Both the position numbers and the translations under genes were made by a program. DNA of 5,184 bases from an uncultured Prosthecobacter sp. Lineage in GTDB: Bacteria > Verrucomicrobiota > Verrucomicrobiia > Verrucomicrobiales > Verrucomicrobiaceae. Shown here piece after piece: positions 1 through 5,184 of the stretch; the stretch's first letter is position 1; each line of letters opens with the position of its first letter. The notes under the pieces are model-generated. The model saw only the letters and a list, made by a program, of their open reading frames with translations. It was not told where the DNA came from and made no database searches. Location of the stretch: positions 1-5,184 of the forward strand of contig CALDGV010000222.1 of the NCBI GenBank assembly GCA_937941745.1, written 5' to 3'.

Positions 1-143
1 GACTGCAGCGTGATGCCTCGGGATCGCACGGCCTCCAGTTCGCTGCGCACGAGGAAGTGCACCTCCTGCCCGGAGAGGGCAAGCCGGGCTCCGTAAAAGA
101 GCCCGATCGCGCCCGCACCCAAAATTGCGATACGCTCAGCCAT
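1..143 (-). CDS. 2-dehydropantoate 2-reductase (ketopantoate reductase) family protein, N-terminal part only
   Basis: Only the first 47 codons are inside the window; the gene continues past the left edge. The product starts MAERIAILGAGAIGLFYGAR. This is a beta-alpha-beta Rossmann start with the GxGxxG nucleotide-binding loop at residues 9-14 (G9, G11, G14). The second strand (VHFLVRS, about 28-34) ends in an Arg, which suits NADP(H) binding. Ketopantoate reductases (PanE/ApbA family, PF02558) reduce 2-dehydropantoate to pantoate in pantothenate/CoA synthesis in the cytoplasm. The family also contains many paralogues of unknown substrate, so I give no symbol. The catalytic Lys and Glu of the family lie outside the window and cannot be checked. 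The start at 143 is chosen because the Rossmann strand begins within five residues of it. The TerC gene ends 44 bp upstream, so this may be the last visible gene of a minus-strand run. Another NAD(P)-binding dehydrogenase is possible but less likely. Confidence 0.8.
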   Translation of the reverse strand, partial: MAERIAILGAGAIGLFYGARLALSGQEVHFLVRSELEAVRSRGITLQ

Positions 144-187
144 GCGGGTCGGATCGGGGCGGCGGGACGGGAGGTCCGGCCGGGCGC

Positions 188-928
188 TTACTGCTTGATC
201 GACTCGCGCAGCACCACCGGCTTGCTGGCCTTCGAGCGGAGCTTGAGATTGATGAACTCAACAGCACACGAGAACGCCATCGAGAAGTAGATGTAGCCCT
301 TTGGAATGTGCTGGTGCAGACCCTCGGCCATGAGGGAGACGCCGATCAGGATGAGGAAACTCAGCGCCAGCATCTTCAAGGTCGGGTGCTTGTGCACGAA
401 GTCACTGATCGCGCCGGCGAACATCAGCATCACGCCCATGGCGATGATCACCGCGGTGATCATGATCCAGAGCTGGCTGGCCATGCCGACGGCCGTGATG
501 ACGGAGTCGAGCGAGAAGACAATGTCGAGCAGCAGGATCTGGATGATCACCGACGTGAACGAAGCCGCCGCTTTCGGCGTGCCGTGGGATTCCTCGCCCT
601 CCAGTTTTTCGTGAATCTCAAAGGTGCTCTTGGCGATCAGGAAGAGGCCTCCGATCAGCAGGATGAGGTCACGTCCAGAAATGGAAAAATCGAATACGGT
701 GAAAAGAGGGGTGGTGAGTTTCGCGATCCAGGCGATGCCCGCGAGCAGCAGAAGTCGCGTGACCAGCGCCAACGACAGACCGAGCTGGCGGGCCTTGGCC
801 TGCTGCTCCTTGGGCAGCTTGCCGGCGAGGATCGAGATGAAGATGATGTTGTCGATCCCGAGCACGATCTCGAGGGCCGTGAGTGTGAGGAGCGAAATCC
901 AGACCTGTGGGTCAGCGAGGAATTCCAT
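188..928 (-). CDS. TerC family integral membrane protein
   Basis: The 246-residue product is very hydrophobic, with about seven likely membrane segments, and matches the single-domain TerC family (PF03741) in length and motifs. The first family motif, with acidic residues inside a membrane helix, is [13 protein letters not shown] at residues 18-30 (E20, D26, N27). The second is [12 protein letters not shown] at 132-143 (D135, D141). The C-terminal signature [20 protein letters not shown] at 201-220 is also typical. A hydrophilic, charged loop at about 104-121 separates the two halves. TerC proteins are inner-membrane proteins linked to tellurium resistance and, in several bacteria, to manganese efflux or metalation of exported proteins; the paired acidic motifs are the proposed metal site. 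No ter-operon partners are visible, so a general metal-ion role is likelier than dedicated tellurite resistance. The start at 928 gives the usual family N-terminus. No Shine-Dalgarno motif precedes it. Confidence 0.93.
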   Translation of the reverse strand: MEFLADPQVWISLLTLTALEIVLGIDNIIFISILAGKLPKEQQAKARQLGLSLALVTRLLLLAGIAWIAKLTTPLFTVFDFSISGRDLILLIGGLFLIAKSTFEIHEKLEGEESHGTPKAAASFTSVIIQILLLDIVFSLDSVITAVGMASQLWIMITAVIIAMGVMLMFAGAISDFVHKHPTLKMLALSFLILIGVSLMAEGLHQHIPKGYIYFSMAFSCAVEFINLKLRSKASKPVVLRESIKQ

Positions 929-995
929 GGTAAAGGGGCAACACCCAGCCAGAAGCAGCGCCGTGGGTCAATGTCCGGGACGGGGGGCGCGCAAC

Positions 996-1946
996 TTACG
1001 CCGGGAGCACCCAGGCAAGCCCGAGCTTGAGCCACCACGGAATGACCACCAACCCGGCCACGGTGGTCCCGACCACCACCTGGACCGCCGTCACCGGCTG
1101 CCCTCCGTAGTGTTTGGCGATGACGAGGGACAAGATCCCCGCCGGCATCGCGGCCTCCACCACCATGACCCGTTTCAATTCGATCGGGAAGGGGAGGAAT
1201 TTCGCCGCCACCAAGAAGACCAGGGGAAAGAGACACAACCGCAGCGCGCAGGCGTAGGGCGTGATTCGGGCGTCGATCAGCGCCCGTGGTCGCGAAACAT
1301 ATTCCCAGACCGACGCACCGATCAGCAGCAGCGCCAACGGAACCGCGCACGCCGCGCACAGGCGAACCACATCGCGGACCACTCCGGGCACATAGTCGGT
1401 GAGATGCAGGAGATTGACCGTGATGGCGATCGCCAGTGCCGCCACCGGCGGATTGAACAGTTTGCGCCAGCCTTCCTTGAGCGACAGGCCCGACAAAACG
1501 AGGATGCCGACCGTCCAGATGGCCGCCTCGCAACCCACGTTGTGCACCATCAGCACCCCGAGACTCTCTTTTCCAAAGAGATTGGTCATCAGCGGGATGG
1601 GAATGTAGCCGTAGTTGTAGATCCCCACCGCGAAGGCGAAGGTCCGCAGGCCGTGTCCGGTGGTCAGCCCGACGGCACGGCCAGCGAGAAGGGACAGGCC
1701 GATTCCGCCGGCCATGGTCACGAAGCCTACGATGGGGGCGTAAAGCAGGTTGCCCGGTTGCTGCAGGGCGGCGTTGCCGAGCACGCTGTCAAAAATCAGC
1801 GTGGGGTAGAGGAAGTTGACCACGACCTTGAGCAGGCTGGCGTCGGCTTCGGCCGTGAGCCAACCGACCCGACGCAACCCCGCGCCGACCCCAATCAGCG
1901 CGAAGACCGGCAGGATGAGCAGCAGCAGTTGCCAATAGGACGGCAT
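996..1946 (-). CDS. AEC family (auxin efflux carrier-like) permease
   Basis: The 316-residue membrane protein has about ten hydrophobic segments in two similar halves, the usual size and layout of bacterial AEC transporters (PF03547, Mem_trans). The N-terminus (LLLLILPVFALIGVGAGLRR) is the typical first helix followed by a basic cap. Family-like features are VVVNFLYPTLIF at residues 41-52, the helix-breaking NYGYIPIPLM at 111-120 in the middle of the first half, FNPPVAALAIAI at 164-175 at the start of the second half, and VVEAAMPAG at 262-270. Bacterial members export or import small organic anions such as malate or malonate, or other metabolites. The substrate here cannot be read from the sequence. 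The gene lies 61 bp downstream of the flavoprotein gene and 67 bp upstream of terC-like on the same strand. No Shine-Dalgarno is visible before the ATG at 1946, but the start gives the expected N-terminal helix. The protein appears intact. Confidence 0.9.
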   Translation of the reverse strand: MPSYWQLLLLILPVFALIGVGAGLRRVGWLTAEADASLLKVVVNFLYPTLIFDSVLGNAALQQPGNLLYAPIVGFVTMAGGIGLSLLAGRAVGLTTGHGLRTFAFAVGIYNYGYIPIPLMTNLFGKESLGVLMVHNVGCEAAIWTVGILVLSGLSLKEGWRKLFNPPVAALAIAITVNLLHLTDYVPGVVRDVVRLCAACAVPLALLLIGASVWEYVSRPRALIDARITPYACALRLCLFPLVFLVAAKFLPFPIELKRVMVVEAAMPAGILSLVIAKHYGGQPVTAVQVVVGTTVAGLVVIPWWLKLGLAWVLPA

Positions 1947-2007
1947 AGGGCCAACGACGACAGAAGCGCGCGAGGGAGCAAACCTCGAAACTCACCCCTC
2001 CGTGAAC

Positions 2008-3273
2008 TCACGGTCCAGGCTTGAGCGCGTCCGCGGGGGAGGGTGGCCCGGCCGCGGCGGCCCGACCGGCGAGCCAGCCGGTGGTCCAGGCCGCCTGAAA
2101 GTTGAAACCGCCCGTGATCCCGTCGATATCGAGCATCTCTCCGGCAAAAAACAGCCCGGGAACCTTGCGGCTTTCCAGGGTGCGGAAGTCGACTTCGGTC
2201 AGTTTGACGCCGCCGCAGGTGACAAACTCCTCCTTGTTGGTGCTCTTGCCCGTGACGGTAAAGGCGGCGGCCGCGACCTGACCGGCCAGCGCCTGAAGGG
2301 CATCGTTGGACGTCTGCGCCCACGGCGTGGTCGGACCAATCCCCGCCGCGGCGACCAAGCGCTCCCATAGACGGCTCGGCAGGGTGAACGGCCCGCCATT
2401 GCTGACCTGTCGCTTCGGGTGCTGGCCGCGATGGGTCGCGAGCGCGGCGCGCGCCTGGTCGCGGGAGTGGGTTGGGGAGAAGTTCACGCCGAGGGTGAAC
2501 TGATAGTTGCAGGCCGCCAGCTCGCGCGCGCCCCATGCCGAGAGCTTCAGCACCGCCGGACCGCTCAATCCCCAGTGTGTAATCAGCACGGGGCCGCGTT
2601 CGCGCAGCGAGGTGCCCTGCACCGACGACGCCACGTCTTCGACCGACAGTCCGGAAAGGTCCTTCAGCCGAGGGTCGTCGATGTGAAATGTGAAAAGTGA
2701 AGGGACCGACGGTTCGAGGGCGTGACCTAAGGACTCGGCCAGCGACCGGCCCGGAGCCGTCTTTGGCCCGCCTTGGGCCAGGATCAGTCGGTCCACCCGT
2801 TCAGTGACCCCGGTTGAGAGCATCACCTCAAATCCGCTTTCCCCGTTCAGGCGTGTCACGGCCGTGACGCCACAGCGGGTTCTCACTTCGACGCCGGCCC
2901 GGGCGGCGGCGCCCTGCAGGCAATCCACGATGGTGCTGGACGTATTGGTGGTCGGAAACATGCGTCCGTCCGGTTCCGTCTTCAGCTCCACGCCCCGCTC
3001 GGCGAACCAGGCGATCGTGTCGCGGGGTCCAAAACGATGAAACGCTCCCAGCAATTCCCTCCCGCCGCGCGGGTACCGTTTGACCAGCTCGCGCGGCTCG
3101 GGACAGGCGTGGGTGACATTGCAGCGGCCGCCGCCGGAAATACGAACCTTGGCCAGTGGCTGGGCGGTGGCCTCGCACAGAATCACCCGCCCACGGCCCG
3201 TTTCGGCCGCGGCGATGGCGGAGAAGTAGCCGGCCGCTCCTCCTCCAACGACCAACACGGTGGGTGAACTCAT
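2008..3273 (-). CDS. NAD(P)/FAD-dependent oxidoreductase, HI0933/BaiN (YhiN) family flavoprotein
   Basis: The 421-residue product has the full pattern of the HI0933-like flavoproteins (PF03486; usually about 390-420 residues). It starts with an FAD-binding Rossmann motif, VLVVGGGAAG at 6-15. The family hallmark KVRISGGGRCNVTHA follows at 42-56, then DGRMFPTTNTSSTIVDCL at 102-119, THWGLSGPAVLKLS at 232-245 and a C-terminal block: EEFVTCGGV at 348-356 and FAGEMLDIDGITGGFNFQ at 376-393. The last block closes the FAD site. The first and last blocks frame an inserted middle domain (about 190-345). Most family members have no proven reaction; BaiN of gut clostridia was proposed to act in bile-acid dehydroxylation, but that role should not be carried over here. 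The protein is expected to be cytoplasmic. No clear Shine-Dalgarno precedes the ATG at 3273; the start is supported by the Rossmann strand at residue 5. It appears to head the minus-strand run, because a terminator lies just upstream at 3361-3393. Confidence 0.92.
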   Translation of the reverse strand: MSSPTVLVVGGGAAGYFSAIAAAETGRGRVILCEATAQPLAKVRISGGGRCNVTHACPEPRELVKRYPRGGRELLGAFHRFGPRDTIAWFAERGVELKTEPDGRMFPTTNTSSTIVDCLQGAAARAGVEVRTRCGVTAVTRLNGESGFEVMLSTGVTERVDRLILAQGGPKTAPGRSLAESLGHALEPSVPSLFTFHIDDPRLKDLSGLSVEDVASSVQGTSLRERGPVLITHWGLSGPAVLKLSAWGARELAACNYQFTLGVNFSPTHSRDQARAALATHRGQHPKRQVSNGGPFTLPSRLWERLVAAAGIGPTTPWAQTSNDALQALAGQVAAAAFTVTGKSTNKEEFVTCGGVKLTEVDFRTLESRKVPGLFFAGEMLDIDGITGGFNFQAAWTTGWLAGRAAAAGPPSPADALKPGP

Positions 3274-3360
3274 CCGGTCAGTGAGTCAGGTGGGACGGGG
3301 GATGTCGACCCACGCGGCAGACCAACGGTGGGAGGGACCGAATCGGAGCGAGACCCCCCC

Positions 3361-3393
3361 AAAGAAAACCGCCGATGCGGGTCGCATCGGCGG
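3361..3393 (-). terminator. Rho-independent terminator of the LTxxQ protein gene
   Basis: Positions 3369-3379 (CCGCCGATGCG) and 3383-3393 form a perfect 11-bp stem with a 3-nt loop. Read on the minus strand, the stem is followed directly by TTTTCTTT (3368-3361) and then by seven G. It starts 36 bp after the stop of the minus-strand gene at 3430, in the correct orientation. It should stop transcription of that gene before the flavoprotein gene, which begins at 3273. A GC-rich stem with a near-perfect T run makes this one of the firmest non-coding calls in the window. Confidence 0.88.
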
Positions 3394-3429
3394 GTGAGGA
3401 TCGGACGGGAAAGAGAACGAACGCTGACG

Positions 3430-3822
3430 TCAGGGCTGGCTCTTGTCTTTGCCTTTTCCTTTGCCCTTGCCGCCGGCACCGGGGCCCATGGAGTCGAACT
3501 TCGCCTGTTGTTCCGGGGTCAAAACCGCGCGGATCTGCGCCGTATGCGTCTGTGTGATTTCGCGCATCTTGCCGCGCTTGTCTTCCTGGGCAATGGAGGT
3601 ATCATCGCGCAGAGCGGCCCTGGCTTTTCCCTCCGCCGCGAGAATGGGTTTGATCTTGGCCACCTGGTCTTCGGTCAGAGCGAGTTCTTCCTGCAGCATC
3701 TTGAGCCGATCGGGGCGCATGCCCTTGCCTTCACCTTTGGGTTTGTCCTGCGCCTGAACGGCGGGAAGGACGACCGGTGTAATCAAGGCAAACGCGAGGA
3801 GGATGTACTTAAACGCTTTCAT
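3430..3822 (-). CDS. Small exported LTxxQ-motif (Spy/CpxP-like) protein with a Gly/Lys tail
   Basis: The 130-residue product starts MKAFKYILLAFALITPVVLP. This is a Sec signal peptide with Lys2 and Lys5, a hydrophobic core at 7-20 and a likely cleavage after AVQA (residue 24). The mature part is charged and helical. It carries two LTxxQ motifs, LTEDQ at 49-53 and LTPEQ at 101-105, each opening a helix, as in the periplasmic LTXXQ/Spy family (PF07813-like). Spy and CpxP are envelope-stress chaperone or adaptor proteins. Here only a periplasmic location and helical fold are supported; chaperone or metal-sensing function is inference. The C-terminus is low-complexity, with four Gly-Lys pairs at 118-125, and is probably disordered. 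A longer frame starts at 3864, but its 14 extra residues (MPARLPSLP...) would sit before the signal peptide, so I chose 3822. No Shine-Dalgarno is seen. The gene is monocistronic: a terminator lies downstream and a divergent gene upstream. Confidence 0.85.
   Translation of the reverse strand: MKAFKYILLAFALITPVVLPAVQAQDKPKGEGKGMRPDRLKMLQEELALTEDQVAKIKPILAAEGKARAALRDDTSIAQEDKRGKMREITQTHTAQIRAVLTPEQQAKFDSMGPGAGGKGKGKGKDKSQP
3448..3471 (-). repeat. Short (Gly-Lys)x4 coding repeat
   Basis: Eight codons near the end of the LTxxQ protein gene alternate Gly and Lys four times (residues 118-125). On the plus strand this reads as pyrimidine-rich units of the type GCCTTT or TCCTTT. The codons vary (GGC/GGA, AAA/AAG), so it is a protein-level repeat and not a perfect DNA microsatellite. 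It makes a basic flexible tail, followed by DKSQP and the stop. Confidence 0.8.
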
Positions 3823-3912
3823 ATCAGAGGAGTGAGTTGGGAGTGACGGCAGACGTGCCGGCAACTGAGAGATAGACGACTTGCCGCCCGCGAGGTTACA
3901 TTCAATGCCTCC
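3823..3912. promoter_or_regulatory. Divergent intergenic region with presumed back-to-back promoters
   Basis: These 90 bp separate the minus-strand LTxxQ gene (start 3822) from the plus-strand zincin gene (start 3913), so promoters for both should lie here. I cannot place a convincing -35/-10 pair in either direction. TTGAAT on the minus strand near 3902 and TACATT on the plus strand at 3897-3902 are the most promoter-like hexamers but lack well-spaced partners. A small inverted repeat, CGGCA (3847-3851) and TGCCG (3856-3860) with a 4-nt loop, sits in the leader of the LTxxQ gene. It could be an operator half-pair or a chance GC-rich hairpin. Confidence 0.4.
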
Positions 3913-4284
3913 ATGACCCTTGCTGAACTCAGTGCCATCGCCGAAGCGACGGTTGCCGCCACCCAGCGAAAACTACCTCCGACGTTGCGCAGCCTGGCCG
4001 TGGCAGTGCCGGTCATCTGCCATGATTCGCCCAGCGACGACATTCTCGGCGACGAGTTCGAGCCGGACATCCTCGGCATGTTCGTTGGTCCACCCCATGG
4101 TGAACCAACAGGAGACAGCTCGGAGCCTCCACCTCAGATCCTATTGTTTATCTGGAATTTATGGGAGTACTCGGAGGAGGATCCGGCAATCTTCCGCGAT
4201 GAAGTCAAACTGACCTATCTGCACGAGTTGGGTCACTATTTTGGCTGGGACGAGGACGAGGTAGCGGCGCGGGGCCTCGATTGA
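3913..4284 (+). CDS. Small zincin-like metallopeptidase family protein (PF06262-type)
   Basis: The 123-residue product ends with a zinc-protease motif, HELGHYFGWDEDE at 104-116. H104 and H108 are the expected zinc ligands and E105 the catalytic base. The HExxHxxG form followed by an acidic cluster (D113, E114, D115) is that of the compact zincin-like family PF06262 (about 110-140 residues), whose members are usually annotated 'metallopeptidase family protein'. The N-terminal half (MTLAELSAIAEATVAATQRKLP) is helical. A typical strand-forming stretch, ILLFIWNLW, lies at 76-84, before the helix carrying the motif. There is no signal peptide, so it is probably cytoplasmic. The substrate is unknown. 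The third ligand position, three residues after G111, is E114. The ATG at 3913 has no Shine-Dalgarno; an upstream ATG at 3905 is out of frame. The gene is divergent from the LTxxQ gene and convergent with the downstream open frame. Codon use turns atypical in its middle. Confidence 0.82.
   Translation: MTLAELSAIAEATVAATQRKLPPTLRSLAVAVPVICHDSPSDDILGDEFEPDILGMFVGPPHGEPTGDSSEPPPQILLFIWNLWEYSEEDPAIFRDEVKLTYLHELGHYFGWDEDEVAARGLD
4084..4109. repeat. Imperfect inverted repeat inside the zincin gene
   Basis: GTTGGTCCACC (4084-4094) and GGTGAACCAAC (4099-4109) pair over 11 bp with one mismatch (C4090 against A4103) around a 4-nt loop. It encodes the loop segment VGPPHGEPT of the zincin, upstream of the catalytic motif. 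It may be chance or a local RNA hairpin. It lies at the start of a stretch with unusual codons. Confidence 0.55.
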
Positions 4285-4293
4285 TCGTCTCCC

Positions 4294-4318
4294 CAGTGTC
4301 ATCCGGCAGATGACACTG
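4294..4318. terminator. Perfect palindrome between convergent genes, possible bidirectional terminator
   Basis: CAGTGTCATC (4294-4303) and GATGACACTG (4309-4318) form a perfect 10-bp stem with the 5-nt loop CGGCA. It starts 10 bp after the zincin stop and lies 37 bp beyond the stop of the minus-strand frame ending at 4355. The position between convergent 3' ends suits a shared terminator. However, neither side has a T run, so it is not a classical intrinsic terminator in either direction. A transcript-end stabilising hairpin or a protein-binding palindrome is equally possible. Confidence 0.45.
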
Positions 4319-4354
4319 TGCCGGGCCGGCCGGCGCAAGGGCGGGTGCCGGCTT

Positions 4355-5184
4355 TCAGTAGCCCGCGTCGGCGACCTGGCGGCGGACTTCGGCCACTGCG
4401 CCGGCGACACCGGCGGGCATGCTCGTTGACCAGACACACTCGATGGTCAGACGCTGGCAGCGGGTGGCCTTGCGCAGCTGCCGCAAAAACGGACGAAAAT
4501 CGTCTCCGTGGAACCCGGGTTCCCGCCGGTCCACGTTCTCGGCGAGGTGAGCGTGTGTAACCAACGCGGCATGACGACCGATGGGGTCGGGAGCCTCGCC
4601 ATTGCGGAGCATGTGAAAGAAATCCACGAGCAGCTGCACACTGGGATGGTTGCAGCGGCGGACCGCCTCCGCACCTTCGTCGATCGTATTGACGAGGTTG
4701 CACTCCACCCGGTTGAGCGGTTCGACCACCACCTGGATACCGTGACGCTGGGCGATGGGTGCCACCACCTGCAGGGCTTCCACGTACTGTTCGAAGCCCC
4801 GGACGGCGGACCATCCCTCCGGCATCTGCCGGGCTCCGGCCGAGCCGAACACGATCGCGGCGCGTGGCGCACCCCGGTGCAAGCTCCAACCCAGACCCAG
4901 CAACGCAGCCACCTCGCAGCTGTCGTAGAGGACGACGAGCAGGCGCAGATGGTCGGCATGGATGTGTGTCGAAGTGTCGGCCAGGATCAGTGTCAGGTGC
5001 ACCAGCAGCACACCCGAGACGGCGGCGAGTCCGGCGCTGAGCCACGGCGTCACCGGCTGGTCGTGCAGCGCCCCGAAGCGTTCGAGGTCGCGGCCAAACA
5101 GGCGGATGGCTTTTTCTGCCAACTCGCGGGCGTCATTCTCGAAACCGTAGCACAGCAACCCGCGAAAGGTCATGTAGTAGTTAA
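4355..5184 (-). CDS. Chimeric open frame: C-terminal half of a sugar phosphate isomerase/epimerase TIM barrel behind a foreign N-terminus (5' end outside window)
   Basis: Residues are numbered from the ATG at 5173. From about residue 105 to 272 this is the second half of a xylose isomerase-like TIM barrel (PF01261 family). It begins with the strand-4 motif AIVFGSAGARQMPEG. The expected metal/catalytic set follows: E151 in VVEPLN, D184 and H187 in LLVDFFHM, H207/H209 in THAHLAEN, and E245 in TIECVW. Relatives interconvert ketoses or isomerise hydroxypyruvate; the substrate here is unknown. The usual first two barrel strands are not recognisable. In their place, residues 1-38 (MTFRGLLCYGFENDARELAE...) look like a terminal helix of an (alpha/alpha)6 glycoside hydrolase, and residues 44-100 are hydrophobic. 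The frame stays open upstream of 5173 (codons AAC TAC TAC), so the true start lies beyond the window. A half barrel alone is unlikely to work, so this may be a pseudogene, a deletion fusion or a sequence chimera. The TIM-barrel assignment is firm, the gene model is not. Confidence 0.7.
   Translation of the reverse strand, partial: NYYMTFRGLLCYGFENDARELAEKAIRLFGRDLERFGALHDQPVTPWLSAGLAAVSGVLLVHLTLILADTSTHIHADHLRLLVVLYDSCEVAALLGLGWSLHRGAPRAAIVFGSAGARQMPEGWSAVRGFEQYVEALQVVAPIAQRHGIQVVVEPLNRVECNLVNTIDEGAEAVRRCNHPSVQLLVDFFHMLRNGEAPDPIGRHAALVTHAHLAENVDRREPGFHGDDFRPFLRQLRKATRCQRLTIECVWSTSMPAGVAGAVAEVRRQVADAGY
5060..5184 (-). other. Glycoside hydrolase-like (alpha/alpha)6 C-terminal segment at the head of the chimeric frame
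   Basis: The codons read NYY followed by MTFRGLLCYGFENDARELAE and then KAIRLFGRDLERFGALHD. A pattern of 'RGL..YGF...A.ELAEK...LF' followed by 'F.ALHD/E' is familiar from the late helices of GH63/GH37-like and related (alpha/alpha)6 glucosidases. There it precedes a conserved Tyr/Asn-Pro-Glu-Thr-Gly-type loop. That loop is missing here: after ALHD the frame goes into QPVTPWLSAGLAA. The segment therefore looks like the end of a hydrolase gene whose bulk lies to the right of the window. The identification comes from remembered family style only. Confidence 0.45.

Noticed and set aside
958..990. Weak inverted repeat (GCGCC / GGCGC) in the gap between the AEC and TerC genes
   Set aside because: Only five base pairs across a 23-nt loop in very GC-rich sequence; not distinguishable from chance.
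125..1030. A 301-codon plus-strand open frame antisense to the TerC gene
   Set aside because: The composition is low-complexity and charged ([13 protein letters not shown]), typical of an antisense shadow of a membrane protein gene; no domain is recognisable.
655..1533. A 292-codon minus-strand open frame overlapping AEC and TerC in another frame
   Set aside because: It is an Arg/Ser/Gly-rich out-of-frame shadow; it would overlap two well-supported genes on the same strand.
624..2024. A 466-codon open frame on the plus strand covering the TerC and AEC genes in antisense
   Set aside because: The protein is rich in Arg, Gln, Asp, Gly and His with no family motifs, as expected for the shadow of a GC-rich gene. 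The minus-strand frames in the same place have full TerC and AEC signatures.
3823..3864. Upstream ATG at 3864 as the start of the LTxxQ protein
   Set aside because: It would put 14 unrelated residues in front of a normal Sec signal peptide that begins at the ATG at 3822.
4329..4355. GCCGGC ... GCCGGC inverted repeat (4329-4334 with 4347-4352) followed by TTT, as a plus-strand terminator
   Set aside because: The stem is 6 bp with a 12-nt loop and only three T, and GCCGGC is common in GC-rich DNA. It is too weak to call.
4299..5045. A 248-codon minus-strand frame overlapping the TIM-barrel frame, considered as the source of the missing N-terminal half by frameshift
   Set aside because: The translation is Arg/Gly/Pro-rich without barrel motifs. 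Neither alternative minus-strand frame offers a better N-terminus, so a simple frameshift does not explain the odd N-terminal part.
1..5184. A dedicated defence, secretion, toxin-antitoxin or mobile system
   Set aside because: No transposase, integrase, nuclease, toxin-antitoxin pair, CRISPR repeat or tRNA-flanked junction was seen; the genes are ordinary transport, redox and small envelope/peptidase functions.

Overview
The window is a GC-rich bacterial chromosomal segment with six or seven tightly packed protein genes, most on the minus strand. I see no RNA genes, CRISPR array, insertion sequence or prophage parts. A small secreted LTxxQ protein with a Gly/Lys-rich tail, a PF06262-type zincin, a BaiN/HI0933-type flavoprotein, a TerC protein and start codons without clear Shine-Dalgarno motifs would suit a Verrucomicrobiota/Opitutaceae-like or other high-GC Gram-negative genome. 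This placement is an impression from protein style, not a computed assignment.

Left part (1-3273): four minus-strand genes in a row, transcribed right to left. They are a HI0933/BaiN-family flavoprotein (2008-3273), an AEC-family permease (996-1946), a TerC-family membrane protein (188-928) and the N-terminus of a ketopantoate reductase-like NADP-binding protein (1-143, cut by the window edge). Gaps are only 44-67 bp and I see no terminator inside the run, so co-transcription is plausible. The four products do not form one obvious pathway.

Middle part (3274-3912): a good intrinsic terminator (3361-3393, minus strand) ends the gene for a small exported LTxxQ (Spy/CpxP-like) protein (3430-3822) and insulates it from the flavoprotein run. 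A 90-bp divergent intergenic region separates that gene from a plus-strand gene for a small zincin metallopeptidase (3913-4284).

Right part (4285-5184): a perfect 10-bp-stem palindrome (4294-4318) lies between the convergent zincin gene and a minus-strand open frame that runs off the right edge. This last frame is the oddest item. Its C-terminal 165 residues are the second half of a xylose isomerase-like TIM barrel (sugar phosphate isomerase/epimerase) with its metal ligands. Its N-terminal part instead resembles the end of an (alpha/alpha)6 glycoside hydrolase followed by a hydrophobic stretch, all in one uninterrupted frame. It may be a fusion, a deletion scar or an assembly chimera. Apart from this, the window looks like ordinary housekeeping and transport content, and I find no convincing new multi-gene system.
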